Shown: in pieces, positions 6,267-8,135 of the stretch
Numbering within the stretch: position 1 is the first letter of the stretch
Layout: each line of letters begins with the position of its first letter
Assembly (NCBI GenBank): GCA_013152625.1
Contig: JAADFY010000032.1
Coordinates: 1-8,135 of the forward strand
Length of the DNA: 8,135 nt
Origin: Alphaproteobacteria bacterium
Lineage (GTDB): Bacteria; Pseudomonadota; Alphaproteobacteria; Rhizobiales; Devosiaceae
Direction of reading: 5' to 3'
The notes under the pieces: generated by a model
Databases searched by the model: none
What the model saw: only the letters and a program-made list of their open reading frames with translations
What the model was told of the DNA's origin: nothing
Translations under genes and position numbers: made by a program

Positions 6267-7445
6267 TCAGCCTGGGCCGAATATGGTGTTGACCGGCGGT
6301 TGCGGCCCGCTCATGTTGTTGGCAAAATAGGCTTCCGGCCGGTCGAACGGTTTGAAGGACGGGTCCAGCGGCAACCGGGTGATGATCGGCTTGACCAGAC
6401 CGAAACCGGGTCGGAAAATCCCCCGCCCTTTAAGATAAAGCCAGCGTTTTTCCAGCTTGCACCCGAGCGCAAGCTTGGTGTCATAGGCCAGTTGGCCAAG
6501 GGCCAGCCATTCAATTCCCGCCGTGATGCACTTTTCAATGGTTTTGAACAGGTTGAGAAAATAGACCTTGTGTTCCAGCGCTTGCGGGTAGGCCAGGCCA
6601 ATGGATTTGGCATAATGGACCCGCCCATCAATCATGTTAAAAGTAAACCCGATCAACGCGCCCTCAAGCCGATATAAAACGAACCAGCAATGTTTGCTGG
6701 CCACATCCTGAATGGCGGGAAAAAATGCCTTTGGCGTCGCTTCGAGCCCTGAAAACTGAACGGCGGCCTGTTGCCGGGTCTGCTCGCTCAGCCCGTGCAA
6801 CGCGTCCACCAGCCCCGAGATATCGGCGCCGGTTTCCACCTGGACATCCTTTGCCCGCGCCACATTGCGCAACAGCGACCGCCGCCGGTTCCGGCTCAGG
6901 CTGGCCAGATACGCATCCATGGAGCCAAAGGGCAGATGCAAAAAGGCCTGGGGCAGGGCGCCCATGGGCGCAAAACCCCGTCTGGCAAGGATCGGGCCGG
7001 CAATGGCCGCGTCGCGATCATTTAGATCCTTGATCAGCAGGAAATTGGACCGCTGCCGCTCACCAAGCTGTTCCAGCCCGTCCACAATTCCACCAAAAGC
7101 CGCGCTCTGATCGCTGGCACTCAAGCCGCGTTTCAGGCGCAGCCCCAGCTCCGAGGCCTGTACCAGCCCCAGCCCGGCCATCGATATCCGCCCAAACGCC
7201 GGGTCGCGCCGGGCCAGCCCCTTTGTGCCGGGCATAATTGACAACCAGTTGAATTTAGTCAGGAACGCCGGGGACGCCGCCACCAGGGCACCGCTGTTGG
7301 TGGCGGTTACAAACCGCTGGTTTTCGCCGCCGCTGGCCATCTCCCAGGCCCGTATGAACCCCGGCCCCTCGGCACGATCGGCATACAGATCGGCCACCGC
7401 GCCCCCTTCGGCATCGGCGATGGACGCCTGAACGGCAAATTTCAT
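6267..7445 (-). CDS. GNAT/FemAB-like acyltransferase (Acetyltransf_6 type)
   Basis: This 392-residue protein looks like a double-GNAT-fold acyltransferase of the BioF2-like/FemAB-like group. The diagnostic part is the second half: the basic helix SLSRNRRRSLLRNVARAKD (182-200), a helical region to about 250, the core strands WFVLYRLEGALIGFTFN (254-270) and the ending WLALGQLAYDTKLALGCKL (313-331). These features match the Acetyltransf_6 pattern in which a G-x-YDxK-x-x-LG segment closes the fold. The first half (about 1-165) is more divergent and would be the other GNAT-like half. There is no signal peptide or membrane segment, so it is cytoplasmic. Such enzymes transfer an acyl group from CoA, or an aminoacyl group from tRNA in true Fem proteins, to an amine. 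Its ATG shares ATGA with the stop of the ATP-grasp gene and no good ribosome site is seen, so translation is coupled. The substrate is unknown. Confidence 0.75.
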   Translation of the reverse strand: MKFAVQASIADAEGGAVADLYADRAEGPGFIRAWEMASGGENQRFVTATNSGALVAASPAFLTKFNWLSIMPGTKGLARRDPAFGRISMAGLGLVQASELGLRLKRGLSASDQSAAFGGIVDGLEQLGERQRSNFLLIKDLNDRDAAIAGPILARRGFAPMGALPQAFLHLPFGSMDAYLASLSRNRRRSLLRNVARAKDVQVETGADISGLVDALHGLSEQTRQQAAVQFSGLEATPKAFFPAIQDVASKHCWFVLYRLEGALIGFTFNMIDGRVHYAKSIGLAYPQALEHKVYFLNLFKTIEKCITAGIEWLALGQLAYDTKLALGCKLEKRWLYLKGRGIFRPGFGLVKPIITRLPLDPSFKPFDRPEAYFANNMSGPQPPVNTIFGPG

Positions 7446-8135
7446 TTTTTAGCCGGCATGTGCTGGGGGCCGGCGGCCCTGTGCCGCGCTGGCGGGACGG
7501 TCGATTTTGACAGATTGCCCCCCTCAAAGCCGTTCCAGTCCATATCGTACGTCGCCGCCTCCAGAATGGAGCAGTTCTGGCGCAGGGAAAGCAAAAACAG
7601 TTCCGCCACCGACATGGTCTGCCCGTGCAACAGCGTGCCGTCGCCGGGAAACGACAACGCGTCCTCGGATGACAAAAAATACTTCACCCAGGCCTGTCGG
7701 GGCGCCAGCCCCAGCCAGCCGAAAACTCCGGCCAGGAAAGTGGTGCCTTTGATAGCCAGTTGTGTCCGTGACGGAATGGCGGCGGGAGACCCCTCGATAA
7801 TGGCTGGCACCACCCCGTCATCGGCAGAAAAAAGGCTTAACCCGCTGGTGGCCCGCGGGTTGCATTCAATGGCCACCAGCGGTCCGTTTTCGGGGCGGAT
7901 AAAGTCAAAGGACACCTGCCCGTGCCAGTTCGTTTTAGCGGCGAAACGGGCCAGAAAGTCCTCGATATCGCGGGCCGAGACCCCTCCATAACATATCCCG
8001 GTGCCTTGGCCGGCCCGTAAAAAATTGCGATAGATCGAACGGGCCACAATCCGTCCGCGCCAGGCAATGGCGTAGGCGGAAAACTCGGTCCCTGATATCA
8101 GGCTTTGGGCCAGCCAGGGGTCTTTCGGGGTCGGG
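7442..8135 (-). CDS. ATP-grasp ligase, 5' end missing (window edge)
   Basis: The gene runs off the right edge; the last 230 residues are visible, read from 8134 down to the TGA at 7442-7444. The visible part starts inside the ATP-grasp fold: KDPWLAQSLISGTEFSAYAI (residues 4-23 of the visible part) is the strand pair that carries the conserved G-x-E, followed by AWRGRIVARSIYR. The metal-binding end of the fold is intact, with D77 in VSFDFI and E90 and N92 in AIECNPRATSG. About 130 residues follow, including a conserved-looking YDMDWNGF near the end and a loose basic tail. This resembles the carbamoyl-phosphate-synthase-like ATP-grasp proteins that join a carboxylate to an amine through an acyl phosphate. 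Because it overlaps the acyltransferase gene by four bases, the two probably act in one pathway. The GTG at 8047 is internal, not a start, since homology-like sequence continues upstream of it. Confidence 0.8.
   Translation of the reverse strand, partial: PTPKDPWLAQSLISGTEFSAYAIAWRGRIVARSIYRNFLRAGQGTGICYGGVSARDIEDFLARFAAKTNWHGQVSFDFIRPENGPLVAIECNPRATSGLSLFSADDGVVPAIIEGSPAAIPSRTQLAIKGTTFLAGVFGWLGLAPRQAWVKYFLSSEDALSFPGDGTLLHGQTMSVAELFLLSLRQNCSILEAATYDMDWNGFEGGNLSKSTVPPARHRAAGPQHMPAKK

Noticed and set aside
8045..8047. GTG at 8047 as the start of the ATP-grasp gene
   Set aside because: The frame continues to the window edge and encodes typical ATP-grasp sequence (G-x-E strand region) upstream of this codon, so the true start is outside the window.

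Overview
The window reads as chromosomal DNA of an alphaproteobacterium, most likely of the Hyphomicrobiales (Rhizobiales) type. That placement is an inference from moderately high GC, codon choice, strong resemblance of the dihydropyrimidinase to the rhizobial/Agrobacterium type, and the typical dihydropyrimidinase plus NitT/TauT-like ABC transporter layout. No genus can be named. Nothing in the window looks like a mobile element, CRISPR array, tRNA or rRNA.

Layout, left to right. Positions 1-215 are comparatively AT-rich, carry no convincing gene and hold one perfect short palindrome (90-100); this is probably an upstream regulatory region. Two small plus-strand genes follow: a two-helix membrane protein (216-455) and a secreted two-cysteine helical protein (509-811). 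Then comes a tightly packed plus-strand operon: dihydropyrimidinase hydA (823-2277), an ABC ATPase (2281-3078), two permeases (3075-3965 and 3962-5125) and, after a 56-base gap with a small hairpin, a periplasmic THI5/NMT1-like binding protein (5182-6192). A strong hairpin terminator at 6221-6246, built so that it can work in both directions, closes the operon.

On the minus strand, converging on that terminator, lies a second two-gene unit: a truncated ATP-grasp ligase (runs off the right edge, ends at 7442) overlapping by four bases a GNAT/FemAB-like acyltransferase (7445 down to 6267).

How the genes work together: the binding protein, two permeases and ATPase make one complete importer. 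Its co-transcription with dihydropyrimidinase suggests that it brings in a pyrimidine, dihydropyrimidine or hydantoin-like ring, whose reduced form HydA opens to an N-carbamoyl-beta-amino acid. The other enzymes of the reductive pathway (dihydropyrimidine dehydrogenase and beta-ureidopropionase) are not in the window and must lie elsewhere. The minus-strand pair looks like a separate pathway: a carboxylate-amine ligase and an acyl- or aminoacyl-transferase, possibly making a small amide or peptide product; its substrate is unknown and it is the least explained part of the window.
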